A stretch of 40,155 bases of DNA. Origin: Geothermovivens sp964644845 (lineage in GTDB: Bacteria; Zhuqueibacterota; Zhuqueibacteria; Oleimicrobiales; Geothermoviventaceae). Location of the stretch: NCBI GenBank assembly GCA_964644845.1, contig CAZXXS010000092.1, forward strand, positions 1 through 40,155. The letters run 5' to 3'. The position numbers were made by a program, and so were the translations under genes. This document shows, piece by piece, positions 16,395-25,376 of this stretch (within the stretch, counting starts at the first letter, position 1; every line of letters begins with the position of its first letter). The notes under the pieces are model-generated. The model was not told the origin of the DNA and made no database searches. It was given only the letters and a program-made list of their open reading frames with translations.

Positions 16395-19300
16395 ATGAAA
16401 GGATCGACATTTAAGCTTCTGGGCATGATTGCCGCTCTGGCCCTGTTGGTTGTGGGGCTGTCGCCAGCGGCCATGGCCGGGACAACCGGCAAAATCGCCG
16501 GAAAAGTTGTCGACGCCGCTACCGGTGACCCGCTACCCGGCGCCAACGTGATTATCGAAGGCACGCAAATGGGTGCGGCCACCGATAACAATGGCCAGTA
16601 CTTCATCATCAATGTGCCTCCGGGGGTGTACACCCTCAGGGCGCAAATGATCGGTTATTCCGCCGTGGTCCAAAAAGGCGTGCGCGTATCCATCGATTTG
16701 ACCACCACCGTCGATTTCAGCCTGGAGCAGCAGGTTGTCAAAGGCAAAGAAGTGGTGGTCACCGCGCAGAGACCGATTGTGCAGCCCGACATCTCCGGTA
16801 CGGAACGCAACATCGATCCGGAGGAACTGAGCACGGGACGCTACCAGAACGTGGCGAACGTGGTCACGGCGCAAGTCGGTGTGGACGCCGTGAGTGCGTG
16901 GGAAGACCGCCCGGGGATCCGCGGATCGAGCCTGGAGGAGTCGCAATTCATCGTTGACGGCATCCCGCAGACAGATCCCCTGGTTCAGAGACCCTACTAC
17001 CGGGTTAACCTGGACGCTGTTCAGGAAATCAAACTCCAGACCGGCGGATTTAGCGCCAGGTACGGTAACCTGCGTTCTGGTCTCGTGAACGTCGTTACGA
17101 AGGAAGGTGGTTCCAAATACCACGGAAGTGTGAATTTCCAGTACAGCCCCCCTGGATTGAAGCACTTCGGGCCTTCCATTTTCTCCCACGAATCGCCGGT
17201 TTGCCAGCCGTTCACGACGGTTTGGGACGCCAACGGCAACTGGGATCCCAACGCCCCTTCGAACACGGGTGAGGGCAAGGACAAAAATGGTGATGACATC
17301 AGCACGTTTTTTGAGGGCTGGAATAACGTTGCCACGCAGCGGCTAAAACCCGGCGATCCGCACTACGGAAAGCCACAGGAGTTGTACGCACGCTGGTTGT
17401 GGCGTCACCGCTCGAAAGATTCCATCGAAATGCTCAAGAAACTGGCGAAGATGGGCATTGTCAAGTTCAAGGATGGGATCAACCCGGACGATCTGGTGTG
17501 GCAAGAAGAAGGCCTGGATCCTGACTACCGAGCTGACATCACCTTCGGCGGCCCGATCCCGTTCCTCTACAACTTGAACAAGACGACCTTCTTTGTCAGC
17601 TACTACAAGGAGCAGACGGAGTACGCCTACCCGTCTCCCGAGCGCGACTACCACGAAGACCGCATTCGCGGCAAGATCACGACCTGGTTCGGCAAGAACC
17701 TGAAGGTGAACCTGGGCGCGTTCTATTCCTACCAGAAAGGAACCAACGGTGGGCAGGGACCAGGTACGACGGGTTGGATTTCGATGAACCCGTTCTACAC
17801 GCTCGGTTCGACGAACAAGATGTGGTACCTGGACTGCCAGACCCCAGGGACGCGCTCGCGCTACATCTACAGCCTCAACCTGACGCACACCTTGTCGCAA
17901 AAGACCTACCAGGAATTCCGGGTGTCCTTCTCGGGCATCGACTACGGTGAGATCGACCACTACCGCAACACCGCTCCGATGCCCGGTACCAGTGGGCTCA
18001 AGATCGGACGTTACGGTCCTGTGCGCAATGAAGGAATGCCGACCTCCGGTGGCCCCTCGGGTGTGAACCAGGGGAACATCGGTACGGAGGCGTACGCGGA
18101 CTCAATGGCCGCGGCCGGAGCCGAGGGCTGGGACCACTGGCGCGACTGGGCCTTGATCAGGATTGGCGACTACTGGTACGACGAGGCTCCGAAGGGCTAC
18201 GGTCCGATCAACTGGCGGGACATTACTGGCGAGTACCGGATGGAGTCCTGTAACGTGCAGAACAATCTGACCTACTCCCGCACGTTCGACCTGGCTTACT
18301 CGATTGTTAGCCAGGTGACCCCGCACCACCAGATCGATGCTGGGTTCCAGTTGCATCGTGACAAGATTCGTTTGCTCTACGAACGGATCGATCCCTCGGT
18401 GAACGGCGGAAGCCTGGAGAACTCGGAGGTCAACGGGGAACTCTGGGGCGGTATTTACGCCCAGGACAAGATGGAGTTCTCGGGGTTTGTCGCCAATGTC
18501 GGTCTCCGGGCGGACTGGATCCGAACGGCCGATTTCCCGATGATCGACGTCAGCGCCACCGATGACACGGTTTCCGGTCCCTGGAGTCACTACTTCCTGC
18601 CCGGACACACGCTGGATGAGAATGGGGACTACAACACCTTTGAAGTCGTCCCGCTGAAGCATGTAACCAAGGTGCTTTTAAGCCCGCGCCTCGGCATTTC
18701 GCATCCAATCAGCGACGTGGCCAAACTGTTCTTCAACTACGGGCACATGTACCAGTGGCCGTCGGCTTACAGCCGCTACCGCATTCGCTACGACACGCGC
18801 CGGGGCAACCTGATCAACCAGATGGGCAACCCGGGTGTGGCACCGCCAAGGACGATTCAGTACGAGCTCGGATACGAGCACAACCTGTTCAACAAAGTGC
18901 TGCTTCGGGTGACGAGCTACTACAAGGACGTGAACAACGAGATCGGCTCGGTCCGCTACTACCCACTGGGCTACGGAGGCCGCTACTACTACTACACCAC
19001 CAACATTCACTTCCGCGACATCCGTGGTTTGGAGGCCTTCCTGGAGCTGCGTCCGGAGGTTTACCACTGGATCAGCGGTTGGGCCAGCCTGAACTACATG
19101 GTAGAAAGCGGCGGCTCGTTCGGTTACGACCGCTTCTACGAGGACCCGAGCCGGCAGCCGCGTCAGGTCTCGACGGAAGTGTCGAAACCGGATGTGCGTC
19201 CGGTGATCAAACTGAACCTGATGCTTCACTCCCCGCAGAATTTCGGTCCAAGTGTGGGTGGGTTTTCTCTGCTGGGTGGCATCGACATCGGTCTGCTGTA

Positions 19301-19739
19301 CAACTGGAAGCGTGGTCGGCACTTCACGTGGAACCCGGCCAAGATCCCGCTTGTGGAGTACAACATGCGCTGGAAACCGTACCAGCGTTGGGATCTGCGT
19401 TTCCAAAAGGAGCTGGCCAGTCTGTTCGGCGTGCGGTCGTACCTGTACATCGACGTCATCAATCTGTTCAACAACAAGAACATGACGTACTTCAGCCGGT
19501 GGCAGAACGACGTGTCCACTCGTGCGGACTGGGCCTGGGACGGCCACAAGTGGTGGAAAAATCAGGTGCAGAACTACCTGTACTCGCTGGGTTACACGGG
19601 CGAGAACGAGAACACGGATGGCACCTTCAAGAACACCACGGGCAGGCCAGGCGACAACAAAGGCGACCTGCCGGGATTCACTCCCTGGCTGTTCCTGGAG
19701 AAACGCGACGTGTTCTTCGGCATCCGTCTCTACTTCTGA
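16395..19739 (+). CDS. TonB-dependent receptor, cassette 1
   Basis: This 1,114-residue outer-membrane receptor starts with a signal peptide (KLLGMIAALALLVVGLSPAAM, cut after AMA). A carboxypeptidase-D regulatory-like domain follows at about 29-110 (GKIAGKVVDAATGDPLPGAN and PPGVYTLRAQMIGY). The plug lies at about 120-235 (PGIRGSSLEESQFIVDGIP, GFSARYGNLRSGLVNVVTKEGG), and the rest is a large barrel ending in FFGIRLYF. Such receptors import oligosaccharides or other large solutes using TonB energy. ATG 16395 has AAAGGA 8 nt upstream and gives an N-terminal signal peptide; a GTG at 16260 in frame would bury it. PGLKHFGP (residues 253-260) is shared with the second receptor. An FN3 protein and a PorV-like gene follow. 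Confidence 0.93.
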   Translation: MKGSTFKLLGMIAALALLVVGLSPAAMAGTTGKIAGKVVDAATGDPLPGANVIIEGTQMGAATDNNGQYFIINVPPGVYTLRAQMIGYSAVVQKGVRVSIDLTTTVDFSLEQQVVKGKEVVVTAQRPIVQPDISGTERNIDPEELSTGRYQNVANVVTAQVGVDAVSAWEDRPGIRGSSLEESQFIVDGIPQTDPLVQRPYYRVNLDAVQEIKLQTGGFSARYGNLRSGLVNVVTKEGGSKYHGSVNFQYSPPGLKHFGPSIFSHESPVCQPFTTVWDANGNWDPNAPSNTGEGKDKNGDDISTFFEGWNNVATQRLKPGDPHYGKPQELYARWLWRHRSKDSIEMLKKLAKMGIVKFKDGINPDDLVWQEEGLDPDYRADITFGGPIPFLYNLNKTTFFVSYYKEQTEYAYPSPERDYHEDRIRGKITTWFGKNLKVNLGAFYSYQKGTNGGQGPGTTGWISMNPFYTLGSTNKMWYLDCQTPGTRSRYIYSLNLTHTLSQKTYQEFRVSFSGIDYGEIDHYRNTAPMPGTSGLKIGRYGPVRNEGMPTSGGPSGVNQGNIGTEAYADSMAAAGAEGWDHWRDWALIRIGDYWYDEAPKGYGPINWRDITGEYRMESCNVQNNLTYSRTFDLAYSIVSQVTPHHQIDAGFQLHRDKIRLLYERIDPSVNGGSLENSEVNGELWGGIYAQDKMEFSGFVANVGLRADWIRTADFPMIDVSATDDTVSGPWSHYFLPGHTLDENGDYNTFEVVPLKHVTKVLLSPRLGISHPISDVAKLFFNYGHMYQWPSAYSRYRIRYDTRRGNLINQMGNPGVAPPRTIQYELGYEHNLFNKVLLRVTSYYKDVNNEIGSVRYYPLGYGGRYYYYTTNIHFRDIRGLEAFLELRPEVYHWISGWASLNYMVESGGSFGYDRFYEDPSRQPRQVSTEVSKPDVRPVIKLNLMLHSPQNFGPSVGGFSLLGGIDIGLLYNWKRGRHFTWNPAKIPLVEYNMRWKPYQRWDLRFQKELASLFGVRSYLYIDVINLFNNKNMTYFSRWQNDVSTRADWAWDGHKWWKNQVQNYLYSLGYTGENENTDGTFKNTTGRPGDNKGDLPGFTPWLFLEKRDVFFGIRLYF

Positions 19740-19834
19740 CGGGGTTGAGACTCCACGGATGTCGACGTTAGTCTGGCGTTTGCTCGACGTTAGCGAATGG
19801 CAAACCCACACCTGGACATGATGAGGAGAACGCT

Positions 19835-22021
19835 ATGAGGAAGGTGTTTGGAACCCAGTGGCTCCTGATTGGTCTGGCCGTCCCACTCCTGATTCTCCTG
19901 GGAGTGACGACGACGTGGGCCCAGGAGAGCCGAACCCTGAATGTCGGGGATCTGTACTTCAGCACACAGGACGGGTTCTCTGACCACGACATTGTCTACC
20001 CATTCTCGTGGTCGTTCGCGAGAACCATTTACAGCGGGTCCGGCGACAATGAACTGGACATGCTCCAGTTTCACGGCATCACTGTGGGGGTGAAACGCCA
20101 GTGGACCGATCCCAGTGGCGTCACCCACCCCGTGCAGATCGCCATGGCGAACCGGCAGAAGTTCAGCGACATTGAGAAAGTCGTTGTGCCCGTACCCGGT
20201 ACCTTCAAACGCGTGTACCGGAATCCGTACCCGCAGAAGATCCTGGATGGCAGAGACCGGACGGACGTTCTCGGCAAGGCGGATCCCGTGGATCCGAATC
20301 TGCCATCTGATGTCATGATCTACCAGCACAGCAAGTGTTGGCCGGACTACGGCATGGGCATCGACATTGAGCGTTGGGACTACGCCTTTGCCAATCCGGA
20401 CTACGACGACTTCATGATCATGGAGTACGTGTTCACCAACACCTCAAATGAGGTGAAACACGACGTCTACTTTGCCTTCCGGGCCGAGACCTCGACCCAT
20501 TCGTACTACGAGGACGCCGATCTGTGGGGCAATTACTACGGCGTGACGTACTGGAAATGGGCCCAGGGCGATCCGACAGGCGATTCGTTGCGCATCTGGT
20601 ACTCGTGGGACGCCAACGACCGCGGCGAATCGGCGAAAGACACAAAAGGACGTCCCGACCCGATTTGGGGCAATTTTCGGGAGCCTCAGTACTTCTCCTT
20701 TTTCGTGATCCACGCCGACAAAAGTCCGGATGACGAGACAGACGACCCGCATCAGCCGGTCAAGGCTGGATGGTCTCAACGGGACCTTTCGCCGGATCTC
20801 TACATCTCGACACACGAGGCCGTGTACGATTTCCTGTCGAAACCGTGGGATCCCCAGAACCCGACCTCGTACTCGATGATCTGCGACGACAATTACAACG
20901 AGACTTCGGACGGGATGTACCGCGTGCTGCGTCCCAACATTGACGTGCGGGACTACGACATGCTGACTGAGCAGGAAAAAACGGCCCTGTTCAGTTTCGG
21001 ACCCTACGAATTGAACCCGGGCGACGACGTCCGAATCGTGCTTGGTTTCGCAGGTGGGCACATCCCGCTTCGTTGGGCCATTGATGTCGGCCGCGCGTAC
21101 AAGAACGGCTACGCCAGCCAGCTGGAGCTGGTACCTTTGCCTTACGACATCTACAACCCGTTTACGGGTGAGTTGATGTTGTCGAAGGGTGTAACCCTGG
21201 ACGCCACCAACCAGGCCGACAAAGACAAGAAGGACGCCATCATCGACCTGGGCAAGGACTACGTTTTCCGCAACGCCAGCAAAGCAATCCACGTTTGGAA
21301 CAACAGTAACGTGAAAGAGGGAAATGGTCAGTTCAGCATTCCTCTCGCTCCGGCGACCCCGTCTCTGATTGGTACGTCTGAGAACGATCAGATCCGTCTG
21401 CAGTGGGGCAATGAGGCGGAAGAAGACACCCGGGCCGGTCAGATTGTGAACTACCGAATCTACCGCGCCTACAAGCGGCCGCCGTCCATCACTTCGCCGA
21501 CGGACACCACGTTCTTGCTCCTGGCAGAAGTGCCAGCCAGCCAGCATGAATACGTGGACAAAAACGTCGTGCGTGGTGACGACTACTACTACTACGTGAC
21601 GGCTGTCTCCGCAGACGGCGCAGAGAGTAGCCCGTTCCTGAATCGCACTGGAACAAGCGCGGTTCCCACGGACGAGGCTCTGACCGCCACCCGTGCACCC
21701 GATCCAAACTGGCAGAAGAACGTGGTCGTGGTGCCGAATCCGTACCACACGGCGGGAGCGGAGAAGTATCCCGGTCGGCGCCTGGCTTTCTTGAACCTAC
21801 CAGCCTACGCAAACATCAAGATCTACACGATGACCGGCGACCTGGTGCAGGAAATCTACCACGATTCGCACACCGGCGTGGACGACTGGGAGCGCCAGGA
21901 CACCTTCAGTACGATGCAGATCGTGAGTGGCATTTACATCTACGTTGTCGAGGAGCTTGATGCCCCGCGTGGTAACCCCACAGGCAAGAAAGCCATCGGC
22001 AAATTTGTGGTTGTAAAGTAA
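19835..22021 (+). CDS. Secreted FN3 and FlgD/T9SS-like domain protein, cassette 1
   Basis: This 728-residue protein has a signal peptide cut after TTWAQ. The long N-terminal part (about 28-500), rich in Asp, Tyr and Trp, starts RTLNVGDLYFS and has no family I can name. An FN3-like domain lies at about 505-605 (YRIYRAYKR, DDYYYYVTAVSADGAES). The C-terminal 100 residues open with VVVPNPYH and end in IGKFVVVK, like FlgD Ig-like or type-IX sorting domains. It lies 95 bp after the receptor and 70 bp before a PorV-like gene. Its paralogue occupies the same place in the second cassette. A surface-exposed partner of the receptor is plausible; it shows no SusD-like features. Confidence 0.85.
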   Translation: MRKVFGTQWLLIGLAVPLLILLGVTTTWAQESRTLNVGDLYFSTQDGFSDHDIVYPFSWSFARTIYSGSGDNELDMLQFHGITVGVKRQWTDPSGVTHPVQIAMANRQKFSDIEKVVVPVPGTFKRVYRNPYPQKILDGRDRTDVLGKADPVDPNLPSDVMIYQHSKCWPDYGMGIDIERWDYAFANPDYDDFMIMEYVFTNTSNEVKHDVYFAFRAETSTHSYYEDADLWGNYYGVTYWKWAQGDPTGDSLRIWYSWDANDRGESAKDTKGRPDPIWGNFREPQYFSFFVIHADKSPDDETDDPHQPVKAGWSQRDLSPDLYISTHEAVYDFLSKPWDPQNPTSYSMICDDNYNETSDGMYRVLRPNIDVRDYDMLTEQEKTALFSFGPYELNPGDDVRIVLGFAGGHIPLRWAIDVGRAYKNGYASQLELVPLPYDIYNPFTGELMLSKGVTLDATNQADKDKKDAIIDLGKDYVFRNASKAIHVWNNSNVKEGNGQFSIPLAPATPSLIGTSENDQIRLQWGNEAEEDTRAGQIVNYRIYRAYKRPPSITSPTDTTFLLLAEVPASQHEYVDKNVVRGDDYYYYVTAVSADGAESSPFLNRTGTSAVPTDEALTATRAPDPNWQKNVVVVPNPYHTAGAEKYPGRRLAFLNLPAYANIKIYTMTGDLVQEIYHDSHTGVDDWERQDTFSTMQIVSGIYIYVVEELDAPRGNPTGKKAIGKFVVVK

Positions 22022-22091
22022 GATGCACCCCTTTTGCAGACGTGCTGAAGGGAGTCACTCGTTGAACGCTGGATACAAGAGAGGAAACGCT

Positions 22092-23114
22092 ATGAGAAAG
22101 GCCATATTCGCGCTGCTGATCGTTGCGCTACTGCCCTTTCTGGGGTTGAATGTGGCGCAGGCCCAGCCGATCAAATACGCGCAGGCTGGGATGCCGTTTC
22201 TGAAGATTGACGTGGGCGGACGGGCTGCCCTCGCCGGCACGCAAATTGGCGCCAGGGGCGACGCCATGTCCGTTTTCTACAATCCCGCGCTGCTCGCACA
22301 GGCAGACGGAATTCAGGTGATGAGCAGCATCACGAACTGGATTGCCGACATCAAACACTACGGGATGGCCGCTTCGTACAACGCCGGCAATCTGGGGACA
22401 TTCGCGGTGAGCTTGATCTGGATGGACTACGGGGAGCTCCGGCGGACGGTGCCGTATTTGGGCGAAGACCCGACCCTGCGAAACATCGGGTACATTGACC
22501 AGGGCACGTTTCAGGTGGGTGAGTACGCGGTGGGCTTTGCCTACGCACGCTGGATCAGCAGCCAGTTCGCCGTTGGTGGTCATCTGAAATATGCTCACCA
22601 GGACCTGGGTTCGGTCGTCATTTACGATGAAATCCGTGGTGAGAACAGGACCCAGAAAAACGCCCTCGGAAACCTGGCCTTCGACTTCGGCACCCTGTTT
22701 TACCCTGGCTTCAAGGACTTCCGCTTCGGGCTGTCCTTGCGCAATTTTGCCGGACAGAACGACTACTACAACCAGAGGTTCGAGCTCCCGTTGACGTTCT
22801 GTTTTGGCGTAGCCATGGACGTGATGAATTTCTGGACCCCCGAAGCGGACCGCAACATGAAACTGACCGTTGCGTTCGATTGGGTCCACCCGCGGGATTA
22901 CTCGGAACGCCAGCACGTGGGCATCGAGTACTCGTTAGCCGACATGGTGTTCTTGCGGGCCGGGTACAAGTTCAACTACGACGAGGAAGGACTGACGGCC
23001 GGAGCCGGATTTCGCAAGGACCTGGGACCCGTTGGGCTGAACATCGATTACACCTACACCAGTTTCGGTATCTTCGACTCTGTTCAGCGCTTTAGCCTGG
23101 GTGTCGCCTTCTGA
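22092..23114 (+). CDS. PorV/PorQ-family outer-membrane protein, cassette 1
   Basis: This 340-residue protein has a signal peptide ending AQAQ. The mature chain begins with the PorV-type block: AGMPFLKIDVGGRAALAG, then GDAMSVFYNPALLAQ, the segment that marks PorV/PorQ and related FadL-like barrels. The C terminus RFSLGVAF ends in Phe. In type IX secretion, PorV carries cargo from the translocon to the attachment complex; here the gene sits in a receptor cassette instead of beside T9SS core genes. ATG 22092 follows AGAGG at good distance, and an upstream extension lacking a signal peptide is rejected. Function within the cassette is inferred. Confidence 0.88.
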   Translation: MRKAIFALLIVALLPFLGLNVAQAQPIKYAQAGMPFLKIDVGGRAALAGTQIGARGDAMSVFYNPALLAQADGIQVMSSITNWIADIKHYGMAASYNAGNLGTFAVSLIWMDYGELRRTVPYLGEDPTLRNIGYIDQGTFQVGEYAVGFAYARWISSQFAVGGHLKYAHQDLGSVVIYDEIRGENRTQKNALGNLAFDFGTLFYPGFKDFRFGLSLRNFAGQNDYYNQRFELPLTFCFGVAMDVMNFWTPEADRNMKLTVAFDWVHPRDYSERQHVGIEYSLADMVFLRAGYKFNYDEEGLTAGAGFRKDLGPVGLNIDYTYTSFGIFDSVQRFSLGVAF

Positions 23115-23656
23115 GCATGGGCACGTGGGCCGTTGTCTTCAAAAAAAGCCTGGAGACGACGGCCTGAGCTCCAAAGATAGTCAAAAAGGAGGCGTGTCTG
23201 CCTCGCACGGATTGCGACGGTAGAACGCCAGGCGAGTGTTCACAGCGAAACGTCGCGCTCAGCCGAATTGTTTGTGCGGCCGACACCGTCGCCGGTTGTG
23301 GGCAGCAGCGGTGCGGGAGTACAGGACTACCCGCTGTCGTGGGCGCCATTTGGCTGCGGCCGACGTGGAACCTGTGAAGAAGCGGAGGGCAAAAGCCCCT
23401 TGAACCTGACAATCGACGCGCCCCTCTGCGTGTGGACACGAGAGGGGCGTGTGGGTTTTGCCACAAACAAGATTCTGAAGGACAAGAGATCGCGGTGTGA
23501 GCTGCGAAAGCAGAGAGGTTGTTTTGTGGGAACCAGGTGCTGGTGTACCTGCGTTTGTCGACTGGGCCGGCTGCGTCCCCAGTGAGGACGCACAACAGTT
23601 GCCTGTACGAGGGCACGAAGCTGGTAGCTGAGACAAACAAAGGTAGGGATGGCACG
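23115..23656. other. Gene-free gap with a probable terminator
   Basis: No credible gene in 542 bp. The main structure is the GC-rich hairpin at 23416-23452 listed separately. An AAAAGGAGG tract near 23184-23192 has no fitting start codon. No clear promoter for the next gene was found. Confidence 0.5.
23416..23457 (+). terminator. Probable terminator of cassette 1
   Basis: CGCCCCTCT (23419-23427) pairs with AGAGGGGCG (23441-23449); three further pairs, one of them G-U, extend the stem. It is followed by GGGTTTTG. The T-run is short and slightly delayed. Confidence 0.5.
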
Positions 23657-24478
23657 ATGAAAAAATTGGCGATTATTCTGGCGCTGTTGCTGTTGGCGGG
23701 TTGTGCACGCCTGCGACCGCCGGTGCTCCTGGAGGAAAGGAAACCGAATTATCCCGAGAAGGCGCGCCTCAAAGGACTGGAGGGCACAGTCACTCTGCAT
23801 TTGCTCGTAACCGAAACCGGTGACGTAAAGTGGGCGAAGGTGGTAAGATCCTCGGGTTACCCAATCCTGGACAGTGCTGCTGTCGAGTACGGCAAGACGC
23901 TGAAATTCAAACCGGCCACAAAACGTGGCAAACCCGTTTCGGTTTGGCTTTCCTGGATCGTGAAGTATGAAGCGTTGGCTGCACAGTTTCTCCCGAAAGA
24001 GTACGTCGCGAACATGCGGCAGTGGTACGAAGAGCTGGCGCACTTGGACAAAAATGACCCGCGGCGTCGTGATCTGCTGCAGAAAATACTGAGCGCGCAC
24101 AAAGACTACGTGCTTTTCTTGAAAAAGAATCCTACGGTCAATTTGAACTCGTGGCTTGAAAAGTTTGTACTTCCTGAAGTGAAGAGCACCTGGATTGATT
24201 TTTGGGACATTTGGCCGCTCCGCTTTGCGCCTTACCACGATTTCGTTCTGCGCTTCGGCGACGATCCCGAAGCCGGTTACGCGGCGAATCAACTGATTCT
24301 CCTCCTCAAGGACGACGTTCAGAGGCTGAAACGCGTGTTGCCCACGGACGAAAAAGTGTACGTGCACAAAGACAGACTTATCCGGCAGATCTACGCCTTT
24401 CTTGCGAAAAACTACCCGGAGAGTTTGACCGGCCAGTACAAGGTCGAAGCGGAGAAGTACCTTGGAAGACTGAGGTAA
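23657..24478 (+). CDS. Lipoprotein with a TonB C-terminal domain
   Basis: This 273-residue protein begins with a lipoprotein signal, MKKLAIILALLLLAGC, with the lipobox LAGC and Cys16 as the lipidated residue. Residues about 27-108 match the TonB C-terminal fold: PNYPEKARLKGLEGTVTLHL, VTETGDVKWAKVVRSSGYP, DSAAVEYGKTLKFKPAT. The remaining 165 residues are helical and charged with no family I recognise. A true TonB has a membrane anchor for ExbB/ExbD and a Pro-rich spacer; both are missing, so it cannot energise receptors in the usual way. It lies between the two receptor cassettes and 13 bp upstream of the next gene. Periplasmic or outer-membrane anchoring by lipid is expected. Confidence 0.85.
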   Translation: MKKLAIILALLLLAGCARLRPPVLLEERKPNYPEKARLKGLEGTVTLHLLVTETGDVKWAKVVRSSGYPILDSAAVEYGKTLKFKPATKRGKPVSVWLSWIVKYEALAAQFLPKEYVANMRQWYEELAHLDKNDPRRRDLLQKILSAHKDYVLFLKKNPTVNLNSWLEKFVLPEVKSTWIDFWDIWPLRFAPYHDFVLRFGDDPEAGYAANQLILLLKDDVQRLKRVLPTDEKVYVHKDRLIRQIYAFLAKNYPESLTGQYKVEAEKYLGRLR

Positions 24479-24491
24479 GCGAGGACTCGCA

Positions 24492-25019
24492 ATGCTGGCC
24501 CGACGGCGACAAGGAAATTGGAAACGGAGGCCAAGGCAGGGGGCGCTGGTCATTTTGGGCGTGTGTCTGCTGGGGATGCTTTCACTACCCCTCGCTCGAG
24601 CCCAAAACGGCGGGGCTGTTTCTGAGCAAGTTGAGCTTGTTTACGACGACGGTGTACCGGATCTGAGTCTCACCTTTCTTGAGAATGCAGGAACCGTCTT
24701 TGCAGTACGGTTTACTCCGCCGGCGGGAACAGTTCAATTACTGGAGGTTCGGTATTTCGTCCCCGACACCAGCAAAGGGGCCTGCTTTAACCTGGAAGTA
24801 ACCGGCTTGGCTGACGAGGAACCGGGTGAGACGTTGTTGGGGCCCGTACACGTGAGAGCGGGTGCTTTGGGCTGGAACGGGGTACAACTCGGGGACAGTA
24901 ACCTGTATCTCGAAGGCGACTTTTTTGTGTTGCTCAATTACGACGGCGAAGCCAGACTGACGCTTGGTGCAGAGGATCGCCCGCCGTTGTCTGGGCGAAC
25001 GTACGACACGGATTGCTGA
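24492..25019 (+). CDS. Secreted protein, N-terminal part, ended by in-frame TGA
   Basis: This 175-residue product has a signal peptide (LVILGVCLLGMLSLPLARAQ). The mature part is a beta-rich domain (EQVELVYDDGVPDLSLTF, VFAVRFTPPAGTVQLLEVRYF, GDFFVLLNYDG) of the kind seen in surface proteins of FCB bacteria. It stops at TGA 25017-25019 within a motif (GRTYDTDC) that normally continues to a final strand. The same reading frame resumes directly after the stop and encodes that strand plus a type-IX-like sorting domain, so this is best seen as the front of an about 294-codon gene with codon 176 changed to a stop. GAGG is 7 nt before ATG 24492. Confidence 0.7.
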   Translation: MLARRRQGNWKRRPRQGALVILGVCLLGMLSLPLARAQNGGAVSEQVELVYDDGVPDLSLTFLENAGTVFAVRFTPPAGTVQLLEVRYFVPDTSKGACFNLEVTGLADEEPGETLLGPVHVRAGALGWNGVQLGDSNLYLEGDFFVLLNYDGEARLTLGAEDRPPLSGRTYDTDC

Positions 25020-25376
25020 AGCTGGTGGGTGTGGGAAGGCGTGGACCTTCTCCTCCGTGCGGTCGTGCGGACAAACTTGACGGATGTGAGGGAAGACAGC
25101 AGAGAAGTTTGTCGGTCATTTTCTTTGGTGGCGTACCCGAATCCGTTCAGCGGCACCCTCTTTCTGAGGGTAGACGGTTTAGAGGTGGGGGTGGATGCGT
25201 TGGAAGTGTACGACCTGCTTGGCAGAAGGGTGACCTCCGTGCTCCCGAGAACGCGTGGTTCAGTTCTGATCTGGAGCGGGAAAGATGCTCGCGGCCGGCC
25301 CGTACCTTCCGGTGTGTACATTTTGAAAGCAAGGCGGGGGAGGGATGTGGCGGTGGCGCGGGTGCTAAAGTACTGA
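25020..25376 (+). pseudogene. Downstream part of the same gene: T9SS-like C-terminal domain
   Basis: In the frame of 24492-25019 and immediately after its TGA, the reading frame continues SWWVWEGVDLLLRAVVRT, completing the upstream beta domain. It then reads VAYPNPFSGTLFLRV, LEVYDLLGRRV, SGKDARGRPVPSGVYILKA and ends VARVLKY, a standard type-IX (type A) sorting-domain pattern. A separate start (GTG 25029) is possible but has no good ribosome site and would give a protein without signal peptide. I therefore treat it as the broken or recoded second half. A single base change in one codon, or a sequencing error, would join them. Confidence 0.7.

Noticed and set aside
15515..16633. 372-codon minus-strand frame across the receptor-1 leader
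   Set aside because: It overlaps the receptor coding start, has no family likeness and its composition is irregular; the plus-strand promoter and leader structures explain the region better.
25017..25052. Selenocysteine at the in-frame TGA with a downstream hairpin as SECIS
   Set aside because: The spacing is loosely compatible, but the position is in a structural strand junction of a surface protein with no redox motif; nonsense mutation or sequence error is simpler.
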